Origin: Isoetes taiwanensis | Lineage: Eukaryota; Streptophyta; Lycopodiopsida; Isoetales; Isoetaceae | Assembly: GCA_021234155.1 (NCBI GenBank) | Contig: JAJEKV010000224.1 | Coordinates: forward strand, 620,001-684,000 | Reading direction: 5' to 3' | DNA length: 64,000 bases | In this document: positions 33,753 to 45,700 of the stretch, in pieces | Numbering within the stretch: the stretch's first letter is position 1 | Layout of the letters: the number at the start of each line of letters is the position of its first letter | Notes under the pieces: generated by a model | Database searches by the model: none | What the model saw: only the letters and a program-made list of their open reading frames with translations | Told to the model about the DNA's origin: nothing | Position numbers and translations under genes: made by a program

Positions 33753-33797
33753 TAGAGAAAATCCTGAAGTAGATTTTCTGTAGTCTAAATCTGATGC

Positions 33798-35060
33798 CTA
33801 GTCAGCATCACAGTAGGCCTTTAGTTGAAGATCATTATTTGAGAATGTGATCCCTTGTTCTAATGTACCTTTCAAGAATCTTAGAATCCTCTTCGCAGCT
33901 ATCCAGTGCTGCTGACCTGGATTACTTGCATATCTACTTAATAAACTTATTGAAAAAGCTATGTCTGGTCGAGTACAATTTGTTACATAAAGTAGACAGC
34001 CAAGCAATTCCCTATAAAGTGTATTAGCCATTTCTGTCATCTCTGTTTCAGTTCTTGGTGACATGGATACTTTTGTGTCCTGGAACAAGAGGTGTTTCAG
34101 CAATCTTACAATTCATCATTCCAAATCTTTGAAGTATTCCTTTGATGTTTGAAGCTTGTGTTAAAATCATTATCTTATGTTCCCTGTCCCTTTTACTTCT
34201 ATTCCTAAAAACTTTCTCAGCTCATCCAAATCTGTCATCTTAAACTTGTCTTTCAAAATTTGCTTGCATCCATCCAAGTAACTCATATCATTTGCCATAT
34301 TATAGAATCATCCACACATAAAGCAATTATACAAATTTTGCCTTGGTCTTTTCTAGCATATAAGTTCTCATCACTTTGGAACTTCTCAAATTCATTCTCT
34401 CTTAGAAATTTATCCATGCAAATATACCACTGTCGAGGTGATTGCTTTAACATATAGACTGCTCTTTTTAATTTCCATACTATGTTGTGTCCTTGTTCAA
34501 ATCCCATAGCTGGTTTCATAAATATTTCTTCCTCCAAATTGGCATTCAAGAATGCAGTACTCACATCCATGTGATGTACTTCAAATTTTTTTGCATTTGC
34601 ATAGGCTAATAACATTCTGATACTTGCAAGTTTGATTATGGGAGAAAATGTCTCGTCATAATCTAAAGCCCTTTTCTGCGAATATCCCCTTGCAACTAGT
34701 CTAGTTTTGTAAGTATTTGATTTTCCATCTGGTCCAATCTTTAGTTTATAAATCCATTTATTGTCTACAATATTCCTGTCACTAGATTTCTCAACCAATT
34801 CAAATGTCCCTGTTCTTTTGAATGCTGAGAGTTCCTCCTCCATTGCAACTTTCCAGCTTTGTGCTTCACTGGAGTTTATGGCCTCATCATAACTGTTGGG
34901 CACATGTGGTTCCATAATTGCCATTATATGGCTTAATTCCTCCTCCTCGTCATGGACATCAATTAGTCTTAGACTTTTTCCTTCCTTATGTCTTCCATAT
35001 TTTCTCACATCAACCTTTGCTTCTTCAAGCAATTTTTCTGCTTCAGTTTTTCTAATTATT
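33798..35060 (-). pseudogene. Copia-2 reverse transcriptase
   Basis: The 250-codon block 34,283-35,032 has NKWIYKLKIG, TRLVARGYSQ, DETFSPIIKL, VHHMDVSTAFLNA and LKQSPRQWY. The active site reads CVDDS in place of YVDDS, a substitution at the conserved aromatic position. The C-terminal part (33,798-34,103) with GCLLYVTNCTRPDIAFS is in a different frame. The break region around 34,110-34,260 also lacks continuity. Confidence 0.85.
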
Positions 35061-35393
35061 CTCTTGGGATCTGGCTGATCATTTTCATGGTTATTTTGAC
35101 CTTCATATTCAAGAGTATCGTTCAGTTTAATACCTAATTCATTCTGTGATGTCTCGATAGTATCTTCATCCTCCTAAGTTTGTTCTAATATTCTGACTTT
35201 TTGCTTCAACTGGTCTTTGAGGTCCTTGAATGACATGCTTGACTTCTCTATTCTTATACAAATAGCTTTCTTCAAAATGAACATCCCTGCTTATGAGTAT
35301 CTATTTTTTTAAGGGATCATATAATTTATATTCCTTTGATTGATTATCATACCCTATCAAATAACAGACTATAGATCTATCATCTAAATGTTT

Positions 35394-36133
35394 TCATGTT
35401 TCCTTCTGGCACATGACAATTAGACATCCATAAGCCTTGTATTTAGAGAAATCAGGTTTAGAGCCATACCACAATTCATCCGGTGCCTTTCCATTTGTAC
35501 TCCTAGATGGTAATTTGTTCTTAATCTCCATTGCAGTGTGTACAACTTCGTCCTCCCGTAGAAAATTTGGTAGGTCTGTGTGTTTTAGCATAGACCTAAC
35601 ATAGTTCAAATTCGATCTGTTTTTTCTTTCTGAGACTCCATTTTGTTGAGGTGTGTATGAGCATGTAAGTTGCCTCCTTATTCCATTTGTGAAGCAATAA
35701 TTGTTAAACCTGCTAGAAATAAGTTCTCCACCTCTGTCAGTTCTAAACATTTAACTTTCTTTCCTGTTTGCCTCTCTACTTCAGTTTGATATGCTTTGAA
35801 AGCTTGAAATGCATGATCTTTATGTTTCAAGGTATAAACCTTTGTTTTTCTGGAAAAATCATCTGTGAAAGTAATGAAATACTTCTTCCCATGAATACTT
35901 CTTATATTCAATGGACCACAAATTTCTTTTGCCCTCTTTCCTTTCTTAGAAAATGGCAATCTGCAGTGTTTACCTTTGTAACAGCCAGCACAACTAAAGT
36001 TTGCTTCTTCAATGTCTGCAACATTTATTTGACCTGCTTTTAGCATGTACTTCAGATTATTTACATGAGTATGGCGTAGTCTCTCATGCCATAGTTTCAG
36101 AGTTGGCATTAAAAGAGCATGTATAGCATTCAC
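35394..36133 (-). pseudogene. Copia-2 integrase
   Basis: The zinc-binding part reads LKLWHERLRHTHVNNL with CAGCYKGK; the core has YFITFTDDFSR (first Asp), then, after a frameshift near 35,700-35,760, FRTDRGGEL (second Asp) and NGVSERKNR (Glu). All three catalytic residues can be traced but not in a single frame. The C-terminal region runs into a further broken stretch (35,060-35,390). Confidence 0.85.
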
Positions 36134-36134
36134 G

Positions 36135-37583
36135 TTACCATTTTGAAACCAAGCAGGTTTGCCAACTTCGTCTTGCTAGAAACTTAATTTTATTATCCAT
36201 CATGACCTTACAATAGTGCTTTTCAAAATGCACGTGATATCCAAGATCTACTAGTTGAGTAACTGAAATGAGATTCTTGACTAATTGTGGGACACAAAGA
36301 ACATTTTCAAGAATAACTGCCTTTCCATTTAGATCAAATAATTCAAGCAAACCAGCCTCTTCCACCTTTTGCAAATTTCCATCTCCCATTTGGACAAAAC
36401 TTGTATTTTTCCAAATCATTTTCTTGAGCTTAAAAGATGATTTAATCACACTTTTCTCAGCTCCACTATCTAACACGTAAAGATCATCATTCTTTAGATC
36501 ACAATTAAAACCAACTGATAATGTTTTAGGGTATCTTACCTCAGCATCCTCTTCGTTGATCTTTTCTGCTGCCATGTTTACTGTTGCAAATTTGCTTCTG
36601 CCCCTCCCAGCATTCATCCTTCCTCCTCGAGTGCCTCCCTTGTTATTGAATCCTCTTCCCCTGCTGGTATTATTTCTAAATCCTCCTCTATTATTGTCTT
36701 TTTGACTAGCGCATTCATTAGCTAAATGTCCATATCCTTGACAATTGAAACACTTATTCCCTTTGCTTAGTTTAGGGCAGTTAGCTTTAAGATGGCCATA
36801 TGCATCATATATGAAACAAGGACCAATTTTACCTTGTATACTTCTTCCTTTATCATTTGAAGTGTATAAAATCTCGCTTTGTTCTTCATCTTCATCATTT
36901 AATACTTCATTCTGCTCTAACTCGGTTTTTATCATCCTCTCTGCTTCCTCTCGACTTTTGGCAACATTTCTAACAAGAGTAGCAAGTTGCTTGTGCTTTG
37001 AAAATACCTTTGCAATGCAATTTATCTGAAACTCCCTAGATATAGGTACTCCAGCTGCCTCCATGTCTGCAATGATATTGTCAAAATTTTCAAAAATATC
37101 TTTTACATCATCTTTATCTCCAAACCTCAAGTCTCTGAGCTCCTTGTCCAAGACATCCAGCTGAGATGAGGACTTTACTTGACATGTTTGCAACATATAT
37201 GACCACATTTCCTTGGGTGACATGCCCCTCATTTTAAGCATGATACTTTATCTTGCTTTTAATTACAGCCTTAGCCTCAAGAATCTTTGCTTTATTTTCA
37301 CATTAATTTCTGGACTACTAACCTTCTGAGAGCCTGATGTTCCACCAGCTCCAACACTTGAACTACCTTCTCTCATTGGACTACTTATTCCTGATGCAGT
37401 AGCAGTTACATAGGTTCTTCCCCTAGTTGCTTGAGCAACCTCAGGAGTTTGTTCTTCACCAAATTCCCATAGATCTTCAACTCTCAACACTTCTTCAATC
37501 TTTTCTTTCCACACTTGGAAACCAGCTCCTCCTTTATAGATTTCAATTGCACTTAGTACTGAAGCTCCTAATCTGCTTGCCAT
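36135..37583 (-). pseudogene. Copia-2 gag and protease
   Basis: Gag starts MASRLGASVL at 37,583 and breaks near 37,250. It continues in a 368-codon frame with a degenerate first knuckle CFIYDAYGHLKANCP (second Cys replaced by Tyr), an intact CFNCQGYGHLANECA, a Gly/Arg/Asn-rich linker, then the protease with YVLDSGAEKSV. The arrangement parallels Copia-1, so the families are related although the LTRs differ. Confidence 0.87.
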
Positions 37584-37593
37584 GATGTCCTGT

Positions 37594-37603
37594 TCTGATA
37601 CCA
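37594..37603 (-). other. Primer-binding site of Copia-2
   Basis: TGGTATCAGA on the minus strand, two bases internal to the 5' LTR, complementary to the initiator methionine tRNA 3' end. Confidence 0.85.
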
Positions 37604-37605
37604 GA

Positions 37606-38161
37606 TGAAGTAAATAATGTCTTTAGTTAGATTCAATAGATCAATTTAATCTCCTATACCATTTCTTATTGAATCAACATTTTGATCACAACATATTAGT
37701 TTATTATCTTCAAGTAGCACACACATAGATAATGTATTAGCCCAACCATTGAATAGTATCAATAAATCATATATTAACCATTGTAATTCACTGTAGCAAT
37801 TTTACTATTCAAATGAGATCGATCAAAACACTGTTCATTGTAATCACAATCTTGAACTTACAGAACTTTAGAAAATACTTGTTTTTTATTCCTGATCTGA
37901 CAAAGTACATGCCGAACCAATCATTGCATGCTTAAGAACTTTGAGATCCGTCGACCGAGGTGAACCGAGCGGATTCAAAATGGATTTGGCTCCATTTTAT
38001 TCGATCCCATAAAATCAATTATTAATTTTCTTAGGCTTTCTATAAAAGCCTCATTTCTAGAAGTATCATGGCTTTAATCTTAGACCTTAGAAATAAGCAT
38101 CATACCTAGATTATCTTGTCATGATCTCAACTTGCTCAACTTGTCATGATCAATTACGACA
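37606..38161 (-). repeat. 5' LTR of Copia-2
   Basis: Matches the 3' LTR from TGAAGTAAATAATG to CAATTACGACA. It lacks a ~30-base stretch present in the 3' LTR near 33,200-33,235 and has a few small insertions such as in ATAGATCAATTT. Length 556 bp. Confidence 0.93.
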
Positions 38162-40339
38162 TTTGGAGTGTATTACCATTTGTGGTGTCTCACAATTTTT
38201 GGGCCCATTAGAATTTCAAAAATATTCCATGCCAGGTCCTCGTGATTCGTCCCCATGCAAATCAAGATGGGGTCAAACAGCCCATGTTGACCCGATTTGC
38301 AAGGAGGCATTTAAAACACAAATCCAATTGTTGTCATTCTCACATCAAGCATACAACATAGCAAACATAATGAACTTCTCACATCAAACCTTTCTTTGCT
38401 TCTATTTCTTTAGAGGAATTGAACCTCCGTGTTTCACCGTAAGACGAACAAAAGAAATATATGCATAATAGAAAACGGAGGAACAACAATAGATCCTAAA
38501 ATGGACACATAAGAAATGTAAGAATCCGGTCCAGGTCTTGGTCAGAGAACTTTTTTTTTTTTTTCTTAGGGGATATGCATATTCCATGGAAATACTTTAA
38601 TTTGGGTGCCACGGTGGTGATGTAAAATATTTGACAAGGGAGTGTGTAGTGCTTTGTTTCTTCATGGAAAGAGTCATGCAACAAGCATTGCATCCCTAGC
38701 ATTAGTATTGCATCCATGGTTCTAGACCATAAATTATTTGAGATATGCTTGTTGTGCATATCTTCATAATGTTTGCTCCAATTTTTGTAAGCTTCTTTCC
38801 AAATTCTCTCTCTTCAAAGGCGTTGGGCCATTGGAGCTATTGGTAGAGATGCACAACAATAAAAAATTGAAATTGGTAGGTGGATAGAATAGAATAGATT
38901 TTTTATCATCCACGGAGACCGATTGGCCTATGGGACCCAAACAAAAAGAGAGCAGCAGTTTATTCTTGTCCAGATTAAAACCCCCGCCCGGCGGTTTTCG
39001 AGGGAAAAACCTTAGCAGTAATAAGTATGCTGGCACACTATACAATTGTATAGGACAGTTCAATACGGTCCCAAGGAACACAACTGTTGAAGGTGTTCCT
39101 GGCAAAACCTTCAACCTCAGTGGTTTAGAACCTCCAGCTTGCTTGAGGCAACCACTCTGAGTAAGAAAGATCCAAGAAAAAGCTCAAACAATTATTTAAC
39201 TTAGCTTTCCCTGAAGGGCAAAAAGTCTGCCTCACAAGAAAGTTTGCCAAATGCAAACCAAATAGATTTTGATCAAGATCCTTGCTTCCATGGCTGTAAA
39301 GACCTATGAATACCTTGGGGCAAAAGTCAGAAAAGTTCTGATAAGGGCAGATGGATCAAAGAGACAATCCTGACCAAGTCAATTTTTGGTCAATATCCCT
39401 GGCAGAGAGCTGAATTTCAAAACTCGATGTTGGCTCCTCTTTTTTGAGACCTGATGCTTTTGCCCTTTTCAGAAATGTCTGCACTCAATGGTCCTTTGTG
39501 ATTTTTGCAGAAAGAGATCTGATTTTTTGATCTTTTGATTTTTGAATGGCTAACTGTAATAGAGTATGAGCAGAAGTAAAAATATGTTCTTTGCTAGTGA
39601 AAATGAATGCACATCTTACCTTTTATGCAATGTCCATGCATGATCCATCTAAGTAAATAAGCCAAATCTAAACCAAGGAGATCGAAGACGCCTCTTTTTG
39701 TCTCTGACATAAGCAATTCTAGAATAAAATGTCTCAGAGATATTGTACTTTCGAGCGCTAAGAAACATGCTAATAGGCATACAACCCTTTCCATCTCTCC
39801 ATAAGAACAAGAATCGCCATTTTGGAGCGTTCAAAGCAGATGCTCATTACAACTTCATAGGGCACTTCAATTCTCGAGTAAGGATCTAAACAGGGGATGG
39901 CTCAAGCACTCAGAATTGATTATGTAACGGCGTTTTCCCTTTCAAACGCTCTGGAATCTCTTCTGCACAGTTGTTGGATTCTTCTTGCACGTAAAAAGAT
40001 TTACTGCACTTCCTTTCATTGCAGAATAGACCTTGCCGGCTCCGTTGGCACCCCTGCCAAAAAAAGAAAGTGGCATGCATTCTTATCCTTCCATTCTGAA
40101 ACCATGCATAAAAACCAAAAAAAAAAAAAAAAAAAAAAAACGCATCCCAGAGCCGATTTTGGAATGCTATTTGTTGGAAGTTTATTTGAGGAAAATGTAT
40201 AATCAAGAATATTTTCTCTCCCTTCATTCATTTTTTGGTCACAAACCATAGTTCTCTCCATTCATTCATTCCTCGAGATGCATGAGATTTGCTTAAGAGC
40301 TTAAATAAGTGTTTTAATATCCTCATATTAATAAGGGTA
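38162..40339. other. No recognised gene
   Basis: Contains T and A homopolymers (~38,550-38,563; A24 at 40,117-40,140) and a 116-codon minus-strand frame at 38,764-39,114 without known domain. The A24 run could be the tail of an unrecognised retroposon but no target duplication was found. Confidence 0.4.
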
Positions 40340-40369
40340 CTAGTAAACGTGTGCCCGGCGTTGCCGGGC
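40340..40369 (-). other. Helitron 3' terminus (hairpin plus CTAG)
   Basis: The 7-bp GC-rich stem with a 3-nt loop (40,353-40,369), nine-base spacer and CTAG at 40,340-40,343 match the fixed architecture of Helitron 3' ends. Such GC-rich hairpins are rare in this AT-rich sequence. Confidence 0.7.
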
Positions 40370-41939
40370 TAATGTCTTGACTTGTGTTTTTACGTGGCCT
40401 TTAATGTCTATTTGTGCAACTTTTGACAACACTACAGGTTGATGCTTGCAATAATGAATATGGTTTACTTATGTAATTGTGGTTCATCACTCGCATATTT
40501 ATGGTGATCCCAATATGATCCTATATACAGGCATACTTCAAGGAGGTAAAAATCTCCTCCCAAAACAACAATGAGTCCCCCATATAATCTGTCACATGAG
40601 CTCCACATCGCAGAGTGTTCTATCCAGTGTTTCATAAACATGTTTATGCATCATTGAGGCTTCATCATAATCATGCTCGTCTCTATTGTCAACTTTGCCA
40701 GCCAGACTGCTTTGAAAAATTGCAAGTTGATGTCTCATCTATATTTATTGGTATTTTGAACCTTGAATGCATGCCCTGGTTGAGCGTTGCTCTTGAGCTG
40801 GCAAGACCATTTGAAAAGTAGATAATGCAAATCCGTATGTGCAGCTGGCAATCCTAACATGTAATACAATTTAGTAGTTCAACAACACTAAATACCTAAA
40901 AGTACAATATAATCTAAAAAAAATTGCCACCTTAATTTCACAAATATCATTACCATTTGAAGTATATGAGAAATGAATGTTTCACTAAATGTCCTAATTA
41001 GCACAAACAAACATCTTGATGTGGAACCACCTCTTAAAAAGACCCTTCAACATTTGTGCAACTGCAGTGTTGCAACAGAAGGCCAATTGGAAGTTTGGCT
41101 GGCCTATCCTCAACATCTTAAGCATCCCGACGAACAGAGTGAATGCGCAACCTGTTATTGTATTTCTTTCTATACTTCCTGCTTTGTCATCTCCTTCTGG
41201 AATAGAATCTTAGATGCTCATACCTTTTTTATGCATGTGAAAGGCTTATGTATCACTTTTGTGGCTTTTCCCATTGGTATCCAGAGCTCCCACTTGTGTC
41301 AGATAAATAGTAGCCAAATAAGATAACTTTTGTCTCTTTAATTAGCAAATTGTAATGAGCTATTACATGAACTATTAAGCAGTCATGTTAGATGTAAGAA
41401 GATCTTGAAACTTCGGGATTTAAATGTGACATGCTTTGTTTCAAAATACGCAGCAGTTATAAATTGCAGAAACATGTTTAAAGTAGGGCCAAATAGTTCA
41501 TGTCATGATCTCATGTATTCCAATGTAGTGCAAAACTTTATTCTGACCATTCCATCCCTAGTAATTGATGCCTGCAGGCAAATTATTTCAAGAAAATCAA
41601 ATCATTACCTAGAGGGAACTATAAAAATGACATCTCCTATGGCTGGAAGGCATGTATCCAAAAGAATCCCTCTGCACCACATTCATATACTATAACTCAT
41701 CTATAACTGCACAAAAATGCAATAATTAAGAGAAAAAACAATGCACTTAAATATAGAAACTCCTTTAGCATACTCTCTACCTCCTTGCCTTCGTAAAAAT
41801 GCAACTGAAAGAGAAAGGATACAAAATTCTTGGTGTTAAATATCTCTATAAACATAAAATACTTAGGACAGGGCAGAAGATACTTATGCATGAACCTAAT
41901 GCTGCTTAGAATATCACCTTGTAGATTCATTTGCAAAAA

Positions 41940-42569
41940 TTGGAACCTTCAAAGTTCGTGATGCTGATGCTGCTGACAACACATGCTTGGATCTGCAACG
42001 ATTGTTGAAAGTAAGCCCTTTTTAATCTACACACGATGTACAAATGCTTCAGTTCAGGTCCAAAATAGAGCATTTCCATTAGATCTATCAGACCCTTATT
42101 TGCAGGAATGGATCAAGGACTCTAACAACCCTATTCTGGTTCCTCCTGAAATAAATGTCTATGATTTTAGGGATCCTACAACTGCTTGGATTGGACATGT
42201 AAAAAATGGAGAATATTGGTAGGATCCTAGAAAAATGGCACTGGATGTGCATTTTTGTATAAGAGTTCAGATTTTTTGAAGTGAGAAAGCACTGATCATT
42301 CTATTCATTTCGTCAATGGAACAGGAATGTGGGAATGCCCTGATTTTTACCCTGTTTCTTTGCAAGGGAAATTAGGGCTAAATACTTCTAACAACGGAGA
42401 ATATGCCAAACATGTTTTAAAGGCTAGCACTGAATCTAGTGATTCATACATGGTAGGAACTTATGATCCAAAAAATGACACTTTCTTGCCTGATGATCAG
42501 AATATTGAAGATGGTGTAGGAATATTGCACATAACACTTAAAAGTGTGCAAAAACAAACAAAAGGGTGA
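41940..42569 (+). pseudogene. GH32 invertase pseudogene (cell-wall type fragment)
   Basis: Acid invertases hydrolyse sucrose to glucose and fructose. Visible pieces in order: LGSATIVESKPFLIYT, NASVQVQNRAFPLDLSDP, VYDFRDPTTAWIG with the RDP substrate-binding motif, a frame-shifted stretch GTGCAFLYKSSDF, then GTGMWECPDFYPV with the acid/base Glu-Cys and the Pro typical of cell-wall isoforms. The nucleophile motif (NDPNG) and the C-terminal beta-sandwich are missing. A stop after NGEYW and a frame change make it nonfunctional. It lies inside the possible Helitron, suggesting capture. Confidence 0.82.
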
Positions 42570-42756
42570 TGCATATCTAAATGACATGACATAGCATACC
42601 ACTATCATGATTGCAACATACCACTATCAGAAATATCAGAAATTGTTTCCTGGGCACACCTATACTATGCACATGATTACAACTTATAACGAACACTTAT
42701 TATGCATTTTAATACCTACAATGTGAAAGAACAAACAGAAAAATATAGATAAGAGA

Positions 42757-45700
42757 TACTCACGTGGAGGCCTCCTTCCAATAAGCCCCAAATACTGTAA
42801 GACTATAAAATCCGTCCACGAAAATCACCTCCAATGAGCTGCAAAACAACATAAAATGTTCATTAAATGCTTCTGCTGGCAAAGGACATGGAAAAGAGGA
42901 AATAATTCTGCCTGAAACCTGAAGTGACACTACACTAAAAAAATGCTACCTGAACCTCCAGTCTGCTCTATGGGCAAGGAAGTAATGTCTGAAAGTGAGG
43001 AATATACAAAAACCACAAACAACAGACTTATATCTTCTATCTGCTTAAGGAAGTTGGCAGATGGAACTTATGCAGAAATAGCCAGCACGCCTTAGATAGG
43101 GATTAAGGGAAGAAATGACAATCTAAATAGACAGTAGCAATTTGGGCATTCTGTAAATTCATATACATTCTTTGCACGTTTTTTCCGAGACATGCATATA
43201 TCTATCAGATTTGTTGCACTTTGAAATAACGAAACTTTACTCTAAAGAATTGAAGAATTAAGGCAATAGTAGTTGTACCAAGAGCCTGAGTAGACTGACG
43301 CACCCGATCGATTCCAATAGCTACTCTGCTCCAAGCAATGACCTGAGTGATGGAGGCCGAATTTGCTTTGTCTCAAGCAAGAAGCAGTGCCTTATGCACT
43401 CCTACTATTTGAGCGACTCCCCTGGTTCAGTGCCTGCAGATAGAAAGCACAAACGCCAATGGATGGCAAATAAATTTACAGCAAGAATCAACCCTAAATG
43501 AAACAGATAATCTACCTGAATGTTTGAATCTGAAGCTCCAGCATGCTATCCGGTACCATGCCTTCTTCAGACGGAATGGAGGAGCGTACAAATTTTTTTT
43601 TACCTCAAGCTTATGTGGGCACCAAAGCAATCTCTGAAAGCAAAGGTGAATGCTGCTGCATCTTGAATGCAAGGAACGCTGCTGCATTTTAAATGCAAGG
43701 AGAAATGAAGGAAGGAGGCGGGATGAGGAAGAGGCGGCATCCTCGGCCTGCAACAAATATTATTACACCCGTTAAATTAGCTGGAGAAAAAAACGTATGT
43801 GGAGCCTTAACCAAAATTGCCTTAACCTAAACCCTTGCCCTAAAAATTTCACATGCCGGATTTTGATTTTCTGATCACAAAATTTCGGCTTTTTGCGGAT
43901 TTTTGTCCCGTCCCTGAGGACGACCGAAAAAAAGGACACCCCAAAAAAAAAAAAAAAAAAACATTTTAAGTAAGTAGATTAGGATGAGGGGGGTTTCTCA
44001 TGCCCTCCCCCCATCACCACCCCATGCATGTATACCATGAATTTCCTTAAATCCCCATCGTCAGCAACAAAAAAGAAGGATCCAGATCTTCACACGTCAT
44101 GCGGGCCATAGAAGGGTCATGGGATGGTCATGCATGAGGCATGTAGACCCATCTCTAAACCGTTGGATGGAGGGGGGTAGGGCCAATCCTAACCGTCAAT
44201 TGTGGAATGCAGGTGCAAGGAAGATGTAGAAATTAGGGCTTTCAATCGTGGCCGTCGATACCAATGCAAAATTGGGGCTTTATGTCCTAGGCGTTCAGAT
44301 TATTGAATGGTCAAGAAACACAAAAGGGGGTATTCGTGGCACATTCAAGAAACACAAAAGGGGGTATTCGTGGCACAGATAAAGTAGTCGGGGCTGTTCT
44401 CCAATCTCATATATGATCTGCTGGAGAAGCTGGAGTCTCGTCGTTTGCTGTCAATGGAACATCTCAGGTAATTTAGGATGCTTTATTAGCGCATACTGAG
44501 GGATATATGCAAATAATGATGCATATCAAGATGTCACGTTATGCAAAGATGCATTCTTTATTGCGGCTTTCTTGGCAAAGCGGCAGGTTGGGATCTATCC
44601 TATTAGAACTCAAGAAATCTTCGTCAGACTAAACTTGGACTGAAAGAGAAGGTGTGTTATTTTTTATGCATCTCTTATTGATTTGTTATGCATTGTTTAT
44701 TTGCAGAGCTTATAGGAAACGTACTCTTACCTCAGCCTCTTTTCACTTGCAGTTGGAGATTACATGAAGAGATATTGCAGGTCGAATTTCTGCGAGGCAC
44801 GTCTCTGTTGTGGGTGAAGAAATGCTTGACCTGATGTACGTTTGTTTAGCTGGAAAATATTTGCATAGGCTAACTGGATTAGGTCCAATTTGAGCAATGT
44901 TCTTTTCTTTTTCTTTGGGCCTACGACCCGTGCATGAAGTGTTAACCACGTTCTATTTCGATGTAACAAGTGCTCAGCATAACAGTCCTTTTAACAGTCC
45001 TTATCGGTTGTTTTCTAAATTGATGCTAAATTGTTCTATCTAACTTGCCAATATCTTACATATTGGGACGCGACAAGGTGTCTGCTAAAAAATCGTTTCT
45101 CCAAAATGCTTGCTTTTGATATGCAGTGATATCCAACGACAAACTCGATGATTCAGCAAAGCTAAAAGGATCATTGTACATATAATTATTTGGCTTCAAT
45201 ACCTTGGTGATTCAGCAAAGGTAAAAGGATCATTGTACATATAATTATTTGGCTTCAAATGCCAGGCTGACTTTGCCAAGATATTAGGAAGCCCTTTTCT
45301 TAGATTTGTAACTTTGGCAGAGTTTGACGTGTCTCCCATCTTTGTCACATCTTTTGGTTTGATGTGTCTCCCATCTTTGTCACATCTTTCATTCCCATTT
45401 TCAAGCCTTTCGTTCCCATTTTCAAGCATTCACCGTAGCTTCTTCCCACAAGTGATTCTTTATCTTCATATATCGTATGTGATTTTGAACCATATGAGCT
45501 ATATGGATGCAGATATAGAATGAGACTGGAATAAAATGTGAATTATGCAGCTTTGATTTAGTAAGTTTAGCTTTGATTTAGTAAGTTTCTCTTGCTTCGT
45601 GTCTTTGTTTTATACCAAAAGATACTATTTAAAAGTTGAACAGGCAAGTGAGACTTCTTTAGCTATAGCATCTGCGATTTGTAGCTTCAACTAGGTATAG

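Larger units (their letters stand above)
32696..38161 (-). mobile_element. Full-length but decayed Copia retrotransposon (Copia-2)
   Basis: Two LTRs, a primer-binding site and a polypurine tract bound the element on the minus strand. The flanking bases are TTTGA on the left and TTTGG on the right, a 5-bp target duplication with one mismatch. Gag, protease, integrase, RT and RNase H are all recognisable but frames are interrupted. The two LTRs differ by a ~30-bp indel and scattered substitutions, so insertion is not recent. It stands 397 bp beyond the expansin stop codon, in opposite orientation. Confidence 0.95.
40340..42756 (-). mobile_element. Possible Helitron carrying an invertase fragment
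   Basis: On the minus strand the 3' end is textbook: hairpin GCCCGGC-AAC-GCCGGGC, nine bases, CTAG, then T. The 5' end is only a candidate: minus strand TCTCTTATCTATATTTTTC at 42,756, preceded by A, which would give insertion between A and T. No RepHel helicase is encoded, so it would be non-autonomous. The invertase relic would lie inside. The 3' end is well supported; the 5' end is not. Confidence 0.45.

Noticed and set aside
4182-38161. Copia-1 and Copia-2 as two ends of one element
   Set aside because: Each has its own primer site and their LTRs are unrelated; they share only general domain order.
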